Below are positions 1 through 8,128 of a stretch of DNA of 30,199 nt, piece after piece. Below the pieces are notes generated by a model. That model saw only the letters and a program-made list of their open reading frames with translations, did no database searches and had not been told where the DNA came from. This stretch comes from CAZCTO01 sp964501725. GTDB lineage: Bacteria > Bacillota > Clostridia > Saccharofermentanales > Saccharofermentanaceae. The stretch covers positions 1 to 30,199 of the forward strand of contig CAZCTO010000023.1 of NCBI GenBank assembly GCA_964501725.1. Reading direction: 5' to 3'. The translations under genes and the position numbers were made by a program. Each line of letters starts with the position of its first letter. Position 1 is the first letter of the stretch.

Positions 1-52
1 CAGCTTTTTAAATCGAGATAGAATCATTAAATACCGTCTGAGTTTTCAAAGG

Positions 53-90
53 ATGTGGTCAGCATGAATAATGCTGACCACATTTTTTTA
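53..90 (+). terminator. Rho-independent terminator for a gene off the left edge
   Basis: A perfect 13-bp stem (53-65 pairs with 71-83) closes a 5-nt loop and is followed by seven T residues on the plus strand. The T tract is only on the plus side, so it should end a transcript entering from the left of the window. The minus-strand sigma operon ends nearby at 107 but sees no U tract here. Bases 1-52 hold nothing I can assign. Confidence 0.85.
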
Positions 91-106
91 CTGAATGAAG
101 CTGAGA

Positions 107-826
107 TCACTCTTCGCTCCAGATAAGGACAGCGTCGCTCTTGTCAGCAGGCAAATGTCCATCTTTACTCATGGGAAGATAGTAAATAGCCGTAAATCTC
201 ATGCGGAGGCCCAAGGGCTGTAGAAGGGCTTCCGGTGTGCCGTTCTTTGTTGACCACAGCCAACTGGTTTGTTCACGGGTATCGTGAAAATCACCGAATC
301 CAAGATCTTCAGAGAACCTGGAAATTTTCTTCCGCATCTCGATCATCGGAGTTGTTGTATAACCAACATACATGGCGTACATTCTCACGCCATCCTCATC
401 ATCTCCAAGATACACAGAATCTCTTAATAATGAATAAGAATCGTAAATCTGAGTATAAATCGTTACATCATCACCTTGATTTTGTATTACAAAATCTCCG
501 TCAAAATCCTTATATGCCACCGGTATCTGATAAGATGTCAGAAAAATCCCGGTAATCATACCAATGATAATAACGATGAGTATTGCCACCAATACCACAA
601 ACCTACGTTTCGCCTTCCTGGACATCGTAATCTCGATATTCATCAGTGCCTTGAGTCCGGTATCCTTGGGCAGATCAATTTCTCCGGTCATCTTGGTTTT
701 TTCGGCAGTACATTCTTTACACTGCTTCAAGTGCTCTTCGACAATTTCCTTGCTCTCGGCGCTGCATACATCATCAATATAGAGCGGCAGAAGATCCTTA
801 ACCATACTGCAATCTGTTTTTTTCAT
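107..826 (-). CDS. Membrane anti-sigma factor with zf-HC2 domain
   Basis: The predicted 239-residue protein begins MKKTDCSMVKD. Residues 1-45 carry a zinc-finger HC2 signature (HLKQCKEC, the HxxxCxxC pattern) typical of ZAS-type anti-sigma factors. A single hydrophobic segment lies near residues 75-97 (RFVVLVAILIVIIIG), followed by an extracytoplasmic sensor region of about 140 residues that I do not recognise. In this family the cytoplasmic zinc domain holds the cognate ECF sigma factor at the membrane until a signal releases it. The start overlaps the sigma-factor stop in an ATGA arrangement (823-826) and has its own GGAGG site, which implies translational coupling. A longer in-frame extension to 892 lies inside the sigma gene and has no ribosome site, so I rejected it. 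Confidence 0.9.
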   Translation of the reverse strand: MKKTDCSMVKDLLPLYIDDVCSAESKEIVEEHLKQCKECTAEKTKMTGEIDLPKDTGLKALMNIEITMSRKAKRRFVVLVAILIVIIIGMITGIFLTSYQIPVAYKDFDGDFVIQNQGDDVTIYTQIYDSYSLLRDSVYLGDDEDGVRMYAMYVGYTTTPMIEMRKKISRFSEDLGFGDFHDTREQTSWLWSTKNGTPEALLQPLGLRMRFTAIYYLPMSKDGHLPADKSDAVLIWSEE

Positions 827-1332
827 GATTGTTCGCCTCCTAGTCCATCCTTGATTTTTCTCTTCGCGCGGTAGAAAGTAACGCGCGCCCAACTCTCTGT
901 TTTTCCAAAGATCTTTGCAATATCTGCAAAAGAAAGTTCGCTGAAGATGCGAAGCATAAACACTTCCTTATACGGATCACCCAGATTGTGAAGTACACGG
1001 TAGAGGGCATCGGTCTGATCCTTCATCAGCAGCGGTGCAAAACAGTCCGTATTGTCCGTGATCTCAAGGTCAGAAATATCCTCCGTAAACAGGTGTTTTC
1101 CTTTACGTAAATGCGAAAAATAGGTGTTCTTCGCAATCTGGCAAAGCCACACACTCATCTTCTTCGAGCGATCATACAAATGAAGGGATTTCAGTGCTTT
1201 GAAAAATGTCTCCTGCGTAATCTCTTCGGCGACATGCTCATCGTGCGACAACGCGCGAACATACATGTATACTTCTCGAAAATACAGATTGTAGACTTCT
1301 TCAAAGGTGATATGGCTGTCATCTGAAGTCAC
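823..1332 (-). CDS. ECF-type RNA polymerase sigma factor (sigma-70 family)
   Basis: This 169-residue protein has sigma region 2 at about residues 8-80 (FEEVYNLYFREVYMYVRALS, then the EEITQETFFKA core) and sigma region 4 at about 110-160 (a helix-turn-helix around LSFADIAKIFGKTESWARV). It should direct RNA polymerase to a small regulon that probably includes its own operon. I chose the GTG at 1332 because an AGGAGG lies 7 nt upstream; an upstream ATG in frame at 1371 lies above the likely transcription start. It is followed directly by its anti-sigma gene with a 4-nt overlap. The stimulus cannot be read from the sequence. Confidence 0.92.
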   Translation of the reverse strand: MTSDDSHITFEEVYNLYFREVYMYVRALSHDEHVAEEITQETFFKALKSLHLYDRSKKMSVWLCQIAKNTYFSHLRKGKHLFTEDISDLEITDNTDCFAPLLMKDQTDALYRVLHNLGDPYKEVFMLRIFSELSFADIAKIFGKTESWARVTFYRAKRKIKDGLGGEQS

Positions 1333-1353
1333 ATAACCACCTCCTATCTGTAA

Positions 1354-1379
1354 TACGCATGAGGAGAACATTCGTTACA
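1354..1379 (-). promoter_or_regulatory. Candidate ECF-sigma autoregulatory promoter
   Basis: On the minus strand TGTAAC (1379-1374) is followed by a 16-nt spacer and CGTA (1357-1354). This closely resembles ECF promoters of the SigW/SigM type (an AAC-containing -35 and a CGT-containing -10 about 16 nt apart). Transcription would start just ahead of the ribosome site of the sigma gene, giving a very short leader. Confidence 0.5.
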
Positions 1380-1438
1380 AGATAGAGGCATAAATACTTC
1401 CGCCGGATCATCCCACAGAGACCGAACCCGGCTGTCAC

Positions 1439-1930
1439 TTAATTTGTTGTTGTACTCGCCGCATTACCACTGCTTCTTTGAGCATCAAGGACACAATCAA
1501 TTGCCAGAATCGTGGCAATGACCAGAATTTCGTCGGCTCCGTCGGTGATATCCATCTGATAGCTGTCGCCCCAGGTGAAGTATGCCTTGGAAACAGAGGC
1601 TATGATTCCCGAAGGACTGGAAATCTCGTAATCATGCGCCCAGAAATCACCGTCAACGGTCCAATCCGTACCTTAAAGTGTATATTTAGACCAGAAAAAG
1701 GTGAATTCCTTTTTGACCTCAACGACGAGTTGGTCATCAATATAAACTTCAAACATGGGAAGAAAAGTGAGAATTACCTGCTTAATGAATGCGACTTCCT
1801 GATTGGCCATATTATAAACATGCAACTTATGCCCCCAGGAGAATAGTTCTCCCTCGACATAATACCGGTCGTTATCCATTGCATCTTTGATGGTAAATTT
1901 CTCAGACCATGAAAAAACTTTCTGTTTCAT
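1439..1930 (-). pseudogene. LURP-one-related (DUF567/YxjI-like) protein broken by an in-frame stop
   Basis: The minus-strand frame starting MKQKVFSWSEKF runs 85 codons to a TAA at 1675-1673, then continues in the same frame for another 77 codons (GTDWTVDGDFWAHDYEIS...) to a TAA at 1441-1439. Together they give the whole LURP-one fold of about 160 residues: alternating strands with motifs such as KLHVYNM and WTVDGDF. The stop replaces one residue between YTL and GTDW, where relatives commonly have an acidic or polar residue, so a GAA or CAA to TAA change is plausible. The function of bacterial LURP-one proteins is poorly known. The start has a GAGGGG element upstream. It may be a true pseudogene, an assembly error, or two short polypeptides. 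Confidence 0.75.
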
Positions 1931-2151
1931 GTGTGAAGTATCATAATGATTCCCCTCACCCCCTGATTTTAGCTTCCTATAGTGTATAATCAGGCCGGGC
2001 TCTCTCCCATAAGGTTCTGAACACAATCAAACAATAAAGTAATTAGGATTAAATGACAATAGGCATGGTAAGTCCTGAAAATGCGGATAAGCAACAACTT
2101 CGACCAATAAATTCGCCCTTCCGTCGACCCGACTTTTCCTATCCTCAAAAA

Positions 2152-2172
2152 TATGATACCATCAATATCATA
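2152..2172. promoter_or_regulatory. Inverted repeat upstream of the GH44 gene
   Basis: TATGATA and TATCATA form a perfect 7-bp inverted repeat with a 7-nt centre, 48 nt before the GH44 start. It is a candidate operator and also contains a -10-like TATGAT. No convincing -35 was found. The rest of 1931-2219 shows nothing else I can assign. Confidence 0.3.
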
Positions 2173-2219
2173 AAAATTTTATCGCTAAGTGCCCCCGCAC
2201 TGCGCTATGGAGCCATTGA

Positions 2220-4682
2220 ATGAATCTTAAAAAAATGATTGCGCTGCTTGTTGCCGGAGTTATTCTGGTATCCGGTATGTCAGCTTGCTCAGGTCGTAAG
2301 GTCACCGATGAGACGAGTGAAGAAACCGGTACGTCCGAATCCTCCGGCGAAACGAGTGAGTCTACCGCAGAACGAATTCCGGAAAAACACGCCGAGATTG
2401 TATACGATGACGGATTGAATCCGGAATTTCAGCCGGGTGTCTGGGGCGGAACCACATATGATATTGCTTATTCCTGGACTGAATTTTCGAAAGATAGCGC
2501 GATTTACGCGAAATGCGGCCCGTGGGAAGCATTCGAACTTTTCAGGAGAAGTGAGGATTGGTCGGAATATTATGAGATGTATCCGAACCAGTATGAATCC
2601 ATCACGTTTACCTTTAATTCGGGCACTGAACTCTCAGATGATATGAACCTGTCGTTCACGATTGATAAGGGAACCGAAGTGAAAGTGATCGACTATCTTC
2701 CCTATGATCCATCCCCGGAAACCAATTATAAGGTAACAATACCGCTTGCCGATGTGAATGAGGATGGCGGTACTATACTCAGGCTGGTGTTTTTTAACAA
2801 CGGAGAAGGCGTCTCGGAGTTTTTTCTGGAGGACGTGGTACTTAACTGGTCAGACGATTATCAACAGCCCACCATCACCGACCCGCAAATATCAGTCGGG
2901 TCTGCAAGGACCCTGGCGACCGTAAAGTTCAAAACCGATGAATTATGTTCGGCAAGCTTCGAATACGGGATCGGTGAGTACTCCGAGAAAATACAGTTTG
3001 AGGACTTTGTCAGTGAGCGCAGATTCACGATCCGTAACCTCAAAAAGGATGGCCAATATATGTTTCGGATTACAGCCACAGATCACCAGGCAGATCCGGA
3101 AGCGGAGGCCAATACTACCGTTTTGGAAGGAACCTTTACGGCCGCACCTCCGGTCACATTTGGGGAGCAGGCGGTCTTTACAATTAATGCGGCAGCGGTA
3201 AGGGGAGAAATATCACCTTATATATATGGTGCGAATTTCGCGGAAGCGGCAGATTTCGGTGAAGTCAGGTATCCCTTCGGACGCATCGGCGGTAATCGAT
3301 GGACTGCATATAACTGGGAAAATAACGCTTCCAATGCCGGATCGGACTGGTATTACCATAATGATTCATACCTCGGAGGCGGAGATGCACCCGGCGGTGT
3401 CGTAATTGACGCAGTCAGAGAGATGTTCGCCCAAGGATCAACAGCCCTTATCACCATTCCGATTCAAGGTTACGTAGCCGCGGACAAGGAAGGAACCGAC
3501 GTAACTGAAACGAGCGACTACCTGACCGCGCGTTTTAATATGAACAGCGCGTTCAAGAAAACGCCCCTGGGAGTAATCCCTGATCTGACCGATGATTATG
3601 TATATCAGGATGAGTTTGTTAATCTGCTTGAAACAACTTTCGCTCAGCAGATCAAAGACTCCGGGCTTGATATTTTCTACAGTCTCGATAATGAACCCGA
3701 CTTATGGTCATCAACACATTCGCCCATCCAGCCGGAACCGGTCGGATATGACGAATTGATCGGGAAGAATATCGAGTTCGCCCGTGCAATCAAATCTGTT
3801 GCCGCGGATACCGTCATCTTCGGATTTGTCAGTTACGGTTATAACGGTTTTATTAACCTTCAGAACGCTCCCGGGGACTATGAGGCACACGGTGAATTTA
3901 TTGATTACTATCTATCTGAGATTGCTGAGGCAGAGGAACAGTATGACCGGCGGTTGGTTGATGTTCTTGATTTACACTGGTATCCGGAAGCCTCTTTTGA
4001 AGGAGTAAGAATCGGTTCCGATGATTCCGGTGAGGGAATAGCGGAGGCAAGAATGCAATCGCCCCGGTCACTATGGGATCCGACTTATGTCGAGGACAGT
4101 TGGATCACCGATTACAACGGCGGGAAAGCCATTGCTCTGATTCCCTGGCTGCGCGAAAAGATCAATCGCTGCTATCCGGGCACCGAGATTGCTTTTACGG
4201 AGTATTACTATGGTGGCGGCGATGACATTTCCGGTGCGATCGCTCAGGCGGATGTTCTGGGTATATTCGGTCGCGAAGACATCTTTGCCGCATCTTACTG
4301 GCATACAGGTGACAGTTCTGATGCCTATATTCATGCGGCGTTTAATATGTATCTGAATATGGACGGCAAAGGAAGCGACTTCGGGGATATCAGTATTTCC
4401 GCAGATACTTCCGACATCGGGAAAACGTCTGTATATGCCAGTCTTGATTCTCAAGACCCGGGTAAAATGGTTATCATGGCAATCAACAAATCAGACGAAT
4501 GGATCGAAGCTCAGATCCTTATCTCCCCGAACGGCAACACTTACAAGACAGCTGCGGTATATCAACTGACTTCCGCATCCGATCAGATCTTGCGATTGGA
4601 CGACTTAAAGATAGACGGAGATCAATTTACTGTGCCGATGGACCCGTTGAGCGTAACTTGTATTGTGCTGAGCGGGGAGTAG
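2220..4682 (+). CDS. Lipoprotein glycoside hydrolase family 44 (endoglucanase/xyloglucanase type)
   Basis: This 820-residue protein has a lipoprotein signal peptide (lipobox MSAC, Cys23), a Ser/Thr/Glu-rich linker to about 55, a beta-rich region at about 60-215 that looks like a carbohydrate-binding module, a fibronectin-III-like segment at about 225-312, and a C-terminal catalytic region from about 317. Family GH44 is indicated by YSLDNEPDLW with the acid/base Glu492, and by AFTEYYYGG with the nucleophile Glu661. GH44 enzymes are retaining endo-acting enzymes on beta-1,4-glucans such as cellulose derivatives and xyloglucan. The lipid anchor implies action on the outer face of the cell membrane or wall. 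GGAG lies about 8 nt before the ATG. It stands alone, convergent with the downstream peptidase. The substrate is inferred from the family. Confidence 0.9.
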   Translation: MNLKKMIALLVAGVILVSGMSACSGRKVTDETSEETGTSESSGETSESTAERIPEKHAEIVYDDGLNPEFQPGVWGGTTYDIAYSWTEFSKDSAIYAKCGPWEAFELFRRSEDWSEYYEMYPNQYESITFTFNSGTELSDDMNLSFTIDKGTEVKVIDYLPYDPSPETNYKVTIPLADVNEDGGTILRLVFFNNGEGVSEFFLEDVVLNWSDDYQQPTITDPQISVGSARTLATVKFKTDELCSASFEYGIGEYSEKIQFEDFVSERRFTIRNLKKDGQYMFRITATDHQADPEAEANTTVLEGTFTAAPPVTFGEQAVFTINAAAVRGEISPYIYGANFAEAADFGEVRYPFGRIGGNRWTAYNWENNASNAGSDWYYHNDSYLGGGDAPGGVVIDAVREMFAQGSTALITIPIQGYVAADKEGTDVTETSDYLTARFNMNSAFKKTPLGVIPDLTDDYVYQDEFVNLLETTFAQQIKDSGLDIFYSLDNEPDLWSSTHSPIQPEPVGYDELIGKNIEFARAIKSVAADTVIFGFVSYGYNGFINLQNAPGDYEAHGEFIDYYLSEIAEAEEQYDRRLVDVLDLHWYPEASFEGVRIGSDDSGEGIAEARMQSPRSLWDPTYVEDSWITDYNGGKAIALIPWLREKINRCYPGTEIAFTEYYYGGGDDISGAIAQADVLGIFGREDIFAASYWHTGDSSDAYIHAAFNMYLNMDGKGSDFGDISISADTSDIGKTSVYASLDSQDPGKMVIMAINKSDEWIEAQILISPNGNTYKTAAVYQLTSASDQILRLDDLKIDGDQFTVPMDPLSVTCIVLSGE

Positions 4683-4760
4683 AGGGAAGGCTAAATTCAC
4701 CCGTAATATAGCAGGGAAAATGCTTGAAAACGCGATAGCCAACATAGTAAAACCTTATCC

Positions 4761-5996
4761 TTATATCACGAAATTGCCGTTCTCGAAAATTTTCAGCTGA
4801 CGACCGTCATGCGTCGTCCCGATGATCAAAAGATCCCGGGTGCCCACCATAAAGTCCACATGAGTGCTGCTTTCCGCATTGATACCGCTTCCGCTGAGTT
4901 CCTCGACAGTCATGTACGCTCCGCCTTGGATACAGGACGGATAGGCTTCGCCGAATGCGAAATGACACGAGGCATTCTCATCAAAGAGCGTGTTAAAAAA
5001 CAGCACTCCGCTTTCGGAAATCGGCGAATCGTAAGGAACGAGGGCTATCTCCCCGAGATAATGAGAGCCCTCATCGATTTCTACCGATGCTCGCAATGTC
5101 TCTTCACCGATGTCCGCGTGCAGAGAGGTAATTCTTCCGTTCTCGAAAACCAGGCGAATGCCGTCCACAATGTTTCCGTTCAGGACGAGCGGCTTGGAAG
5201 CGACCAGAACGCCGTTTGCAGAGTCGCGAAGAGGTGCCGAAAAAACCTCTTCCGAGGGCATATTGGCGACGAAATGCACACCGGATTTGGCGACATCGTC
5301 CACCGCGAGCCACAGGTGGTTTTCGGGCATTTCAACGGTAAGATCCGTCCCGAGCGCGTTCGTATAATGAAGAGATTTGAAATGATAATCGTTAAGAGTA
5401 TCCGCGCGACGCTTGAGACGATCGCAATGCTTGCGCCATTCCTCTACGGCGTCGCCGTTTTCGGTGATGCGGACCGCTTGAAAAATGGCTGCCCACAATT
5501 TCTCCATTGCCTCATCGTCCGTCTGCTCCGGGAAAACCTTCCGCGCCCAGGACACAATCGGAATGGAGACCAGACACCAGGGGAAACCGTTGCTCATCTG
5601 CAGACGGTAGTATTCTTTCAGGTCGCGGCCGACCGCAATCTCCCAGCGGCGCAGCCTATCGGGATCAACACCTTTCAAATTCTCCGGATCAGAGGCAGCG
5701 ATTCCGACGAAGGCCGCTCCCTCAGAACCGAGCGTGTTTTTTTGAAGGGCATCCCAAGGGTAAACAGCATCAAACAGACGATCGTCCGCATGCAGCCAGT
5801 GCTCGCGTGCGCACACATCATCCCGCCAGTTAATGATGACATCCGCGGCTCCCGCACGGTAAGCTTCCGAAACCAGCAGACGCGCGAAAAACGCGCACTC
5901 GACCGGGCAGGAAAGGTTCAGCTTTTGCCCTTTTTGAAGATTGACACCGACATTAATCACAAGGCGGGCATACTGTTCAAGCATTTTGGGATTCAT
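4761..5996 (-). CDS. M29-family metallo-aminopeptidase (AmpS/PepS-like)
   Basis: The 411-residue product matches the M29 family in length and motifs. The N-terminal half has MLEQYARLVINVGVNLQKGQ. The metal-binding half has NMPSEEVFSAP, SHYLGEIALVPYDSPIS, LFDENASCHFAFGEAYP and STHVDFMVGT, supplying the conserved Glu, His and Asp ligands. Such enzymes are cytoplasmic, bind two metal ions (Co, Zn or Mn) and release N-terminal residues from peptides. I chose the ATG at 5996 because GAGGT lies 7 nt upstream; an ATG six codons earlier lacks a site. It is transcribed alone on the minus strand, convergent with the GH44 gene, and no clear terminator separates them. Confidence 0.93.
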   Translation of the reverse strand: MNPKMLEQYARLVINVGVNLQKGQKLNLSCPVECAFFARLLVSEAYRAGAADVIINWRDDVCAREHWLHADDRLFDAVYPWDALQKNTLGSEGAAFVGIAASDPENLKGVDPDRLRRWEIAVGRDLKEYYRLQMSNGFPWCLVSIPIVSWARKVFPEQTDDEAMEKLWAAIFQAVRITENGDAVEEWRKHCDRLKRRADTLNDYHFKSLHYTNALGTDLTVEMPENHLWLAVDDVAKSGVHFVANMPSEEVFSAPLRDSANGVLVASKPLVLNGNIVDGIRLVFENGRITSLHADIGEETLRASVEIDEGSHYLGEIALVPYDSPISESGVLFFNTLFDENASCHFAFGEAYPSCIQGGAYMTVEELSGSGINAESSTHVDFMVGTRDLLIIGTTHDGRQLKIFENGNFVI

Positions 5997-6120
5997 AATA
6001 TTACCTCGCGTCATTCAGAGGATGGCTTTATTGACTCAACGCTCATGATCGGTTATCCTTCCGGATTTCATACCCGAAGCAGGGGGCATCTTCAGAATCT
6101 GTCACGAATCAATCTAAAAA

Positions 6121-6255
6121 TCGTCCCGATCAGATCGCCGGCTTTGACGCCTTCGCAAGAGCTTCAGACGTTGATGCTGAAAAAATAACAGTTCTCAAGC
6201 GTCTTTTCGTTGCCGAAGTTTTTGCCCTCGAAACCCCAAACGTCCGGCATGACGG
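6121..6255 (-). pseudogene. Remnant of a second M23-type peptidase gene
   Basis: Read on the minus strand this stretch encodes VMPDVWGFEGKNFGNEKTLE and, further on, VKAGDLIGTI, nearly identical to two parts of the intact M23 gene at 14694-15668. The 51 codons that separate these parts in the intact gene are missing, and a TGA replaces the Tyr codon in NVYS. Nucleotide similarity continues across the join. No start, transmembrane part or HLHIH motif remains. The rest of the gap 5997-6439 (the segments flanking this remnant) shows no gene, repeat or clear promoter that I can support. Confidence 0.85.
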
Positions 6256-6439
6256 ATATGTTCATGCACATTTATTCTTGTTCCGCGCTTACTTTTTTTC
6301 TGCATTAGGATCATTTTAACATACGGGTTTTCTTTTTGTGATGTAACTCCGTGGGGCGCCTAACCAACCATCTGCCTGATGTGGTTTCGATTTCTTGCGA
6401 TTATTATATGTCACTGCCCCAAACATTCCGCGATTAGTG

Positions 6440-8128
6440 TCATACCTCTTCGATTTTGTCGAGGAATTCCATGAATTCTTTACGCCCGTTGGCGATCAGG
6501 ACCGGATCCTGAGCGTCCATAACGGTCTCGAACTTTTGAAGAGCGACCTCGATTTGCTTCCGTTTTGCGCCTGTGCTTTCTTCGTAAAGACGCTCGGCTT
6601 TCAGAAGACACATCTTGTTCTTCTCCTGATCGCGGGGAAGAATTTTCAGATAAGAAAGCTCCTGAATACGCTCCTCGATTTCACTTTCTGTCATATCGAG
6701 ATTCCGGCTGTTGAATATTTTCCGATGCTTTTTTCCGGTCTGGACGACCGTAACTTCAACCTCAAGGATTGAATTGATGTCATATGTGTAAGTGACATCG
6801 ACGGCGACATCGCCGGCTTTTCCGGCGGGGACGGGAATTACGAGTTCTCCGATAGAAAGGTTATTGCGGGCGAACCGGCTCTCGCCCTGCAGGACATTGA
6901 CGCGGATAGTCGTTTGATTGTCGCGAATGGTGTAAAGCCGCTCGGTTCGGGATGCGGGGATCACCGTGTTTCGCTCGATGATCGGACAGAAATGTCCGTT
7001 TTCGAAAAGATGATTTTCGCGCTCGACGACCACTTCGGTCCCGAGAGTAAAGGAACATACATCGGTGAGGATGATCTCCTTAATTGCCTCATTTCTCTCT
7101 TTCATGGCACCGTGGATTGCGGCACCGAGCGCGACCGCCTCATCCGGGTTGATACTGGTGTTGGGAAATTGGTTAAAGGTCTTACTGACGAATGAGCGGA
7201 TCATCGGCAGCTTGGTCGCGCCGCCGACGAGAATGACCATATCAATGTCGGACAACTTGATTTTGGCATCCGCGAGACTCTTGCGAACCGGTATGCGGAT
7301 CTTTTCGAGCAAGTCCTCGCATTCCTTCTCATATACCGAAGGGACAGGGCAGTAAGTCATGGTTGAACCATTGATCTTACAGGTCATTTCGTATGTTCGG
7401 CCGGTAGCGAGCGCGATCTTTGCGAGCTCAGCCTGTTTGTGCAAAAGGGCGGTCGTTTTAAGGTCGAGGGCATCGCGGTCGATGGCGTTTTTCTCGCAAA
7501 AAAGCTTATCAAGAACGCTCGTGAAATTCTCGCCGCCGAGGTAGTTGTCCCCGGAAACGGCCCGGACTTCAAGGATATTGTGGTAAAGCTCAATGATCGA
7601 AATATCGAATGTACCGCCGCCAAGATCGAAGACGAGAAATTTCGTATTTTCGTTCATGTGGTAGAGGCCGTAAGCGATTGCTGCGGCTGTCGGTTCGCTG
7701 ATGATCCGGTTGACAACAAGGCCGGCAAGCTCCCCGGCGCGCTTCGTCGCCTTTCTGCGTGCGTCGTTGAAGTACGCGGGCACACTGATGATCGCCTCCG
7801 TGACGGGTTCGCCCAGATAGGCTTCGGCATCTTCTTTTAATGAGCGAAGGACGAAGGAGGATAACTCTTCCGACGAATACTCTTTTTCGCCGATTTTATG
7901 CTTCTTATCGCTCCCCATATCCCTTTTAAAGACCGAACAGGAACTGTCAGGATGTAGAAGCATACGCTCTCCGGCCGTCTCGCCCACGAACAAATGGCCT
8001 TCCCCGTCGATGCTGATGATCGACGGCGTGTATCGATTGCCGAGGCGGTTCGGGATGATTTCCGGACCGTTTTTCCCGAAAAATGCGATCAAGCTATTGG
8101 TGGTTCCCAAGTCAATTCCGACGATCAT
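6440..8128 (-). CDS. hscC: Hsp70-family chaperone, HscC type
   Basis: At 562 residues this is shorter than DnaK (about 610-640) and fits the HscC branch. The nucleotide-binding domain is complete: GIDLGTTNS at the N-terminus, AIISVPAYFNDARR, SEPTAAAIAYGL, LVFDLGGGTFDIS, and VILVGGATKLPMI. A compact beta-type substrate-binding region (about 380-480) and a short helical lid follow. There is no EEVD-like tail. HscC proteins are specialised Hsp70s that work with a dedicated J-domain partner; the overlapping upstream gene encodes a protein with a J-like N-terminus and TPR repeats. The start lies inside that gene's last codons (17-bp overlap), indicating one transcript and coupled translation. Clients are unknown. 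Confidence 0.9.
   Translation of the reverse strand: MIVGIDLGTTNSLIAFFGKNGPEIIPNRLGNRYTPSIISIDGEGHLFVGETAGERMLLHPDSSCSVFKRDMGSDKKHKIGEKEYSSEELSSFVLRSLKEDAEAYLGEPVTEAIISVPAYFNDARRKATKRAGELAGLVVNRIISEPTAAAIAYGLYHMNENTKFLVFDLGGGTFDISIIELYHNILEVRAVSGDNYLGGENFTSVLDKLFCEKNAIDRDALDLKTTALLHKQAELAKIALATGRTYEMTCKINGSTMTYCPVPSVYEKECEDLLEKIRIPVRKSLADAKIKLSDIDMVILVGGATKLPMIRSFVSKTFNQFPNTSINPDEAVALGAAIHGAMKERNEAIKEIILTDVCSFTLGTEVVVERENHLFENGHFCPIIERNTVIPASRTERLYTIRDNQTTIRVNVLQGESRFARNNLSIGELVIPVPAGKAGDVAVDVTYTYDINSILEVEVTVVQTGKKHRKIFNSRNLDMTESEIEERIQELSYLKILPRDQEKNKMCLLKAERLYEESTGAKRKQIEVALQKFETVMDAQDPVLIANGRKEFMEFLDKIEEV

Noticed and set aside
1478..1846. Plus-strand frame opposite the LURP-one gene
   Set aside because: The minus strand carries clear family motifs on both sides of the stop, so the plus frame is antisense chance.
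4809..6188. Long plus-strand open frame (459 codons) opposite the aminopeptidase
   Set aside because: It lies antisense to a well-matched M29 gene, its text is low in recognisable motifs, and no ribosome site was found. It is a shadow frame.
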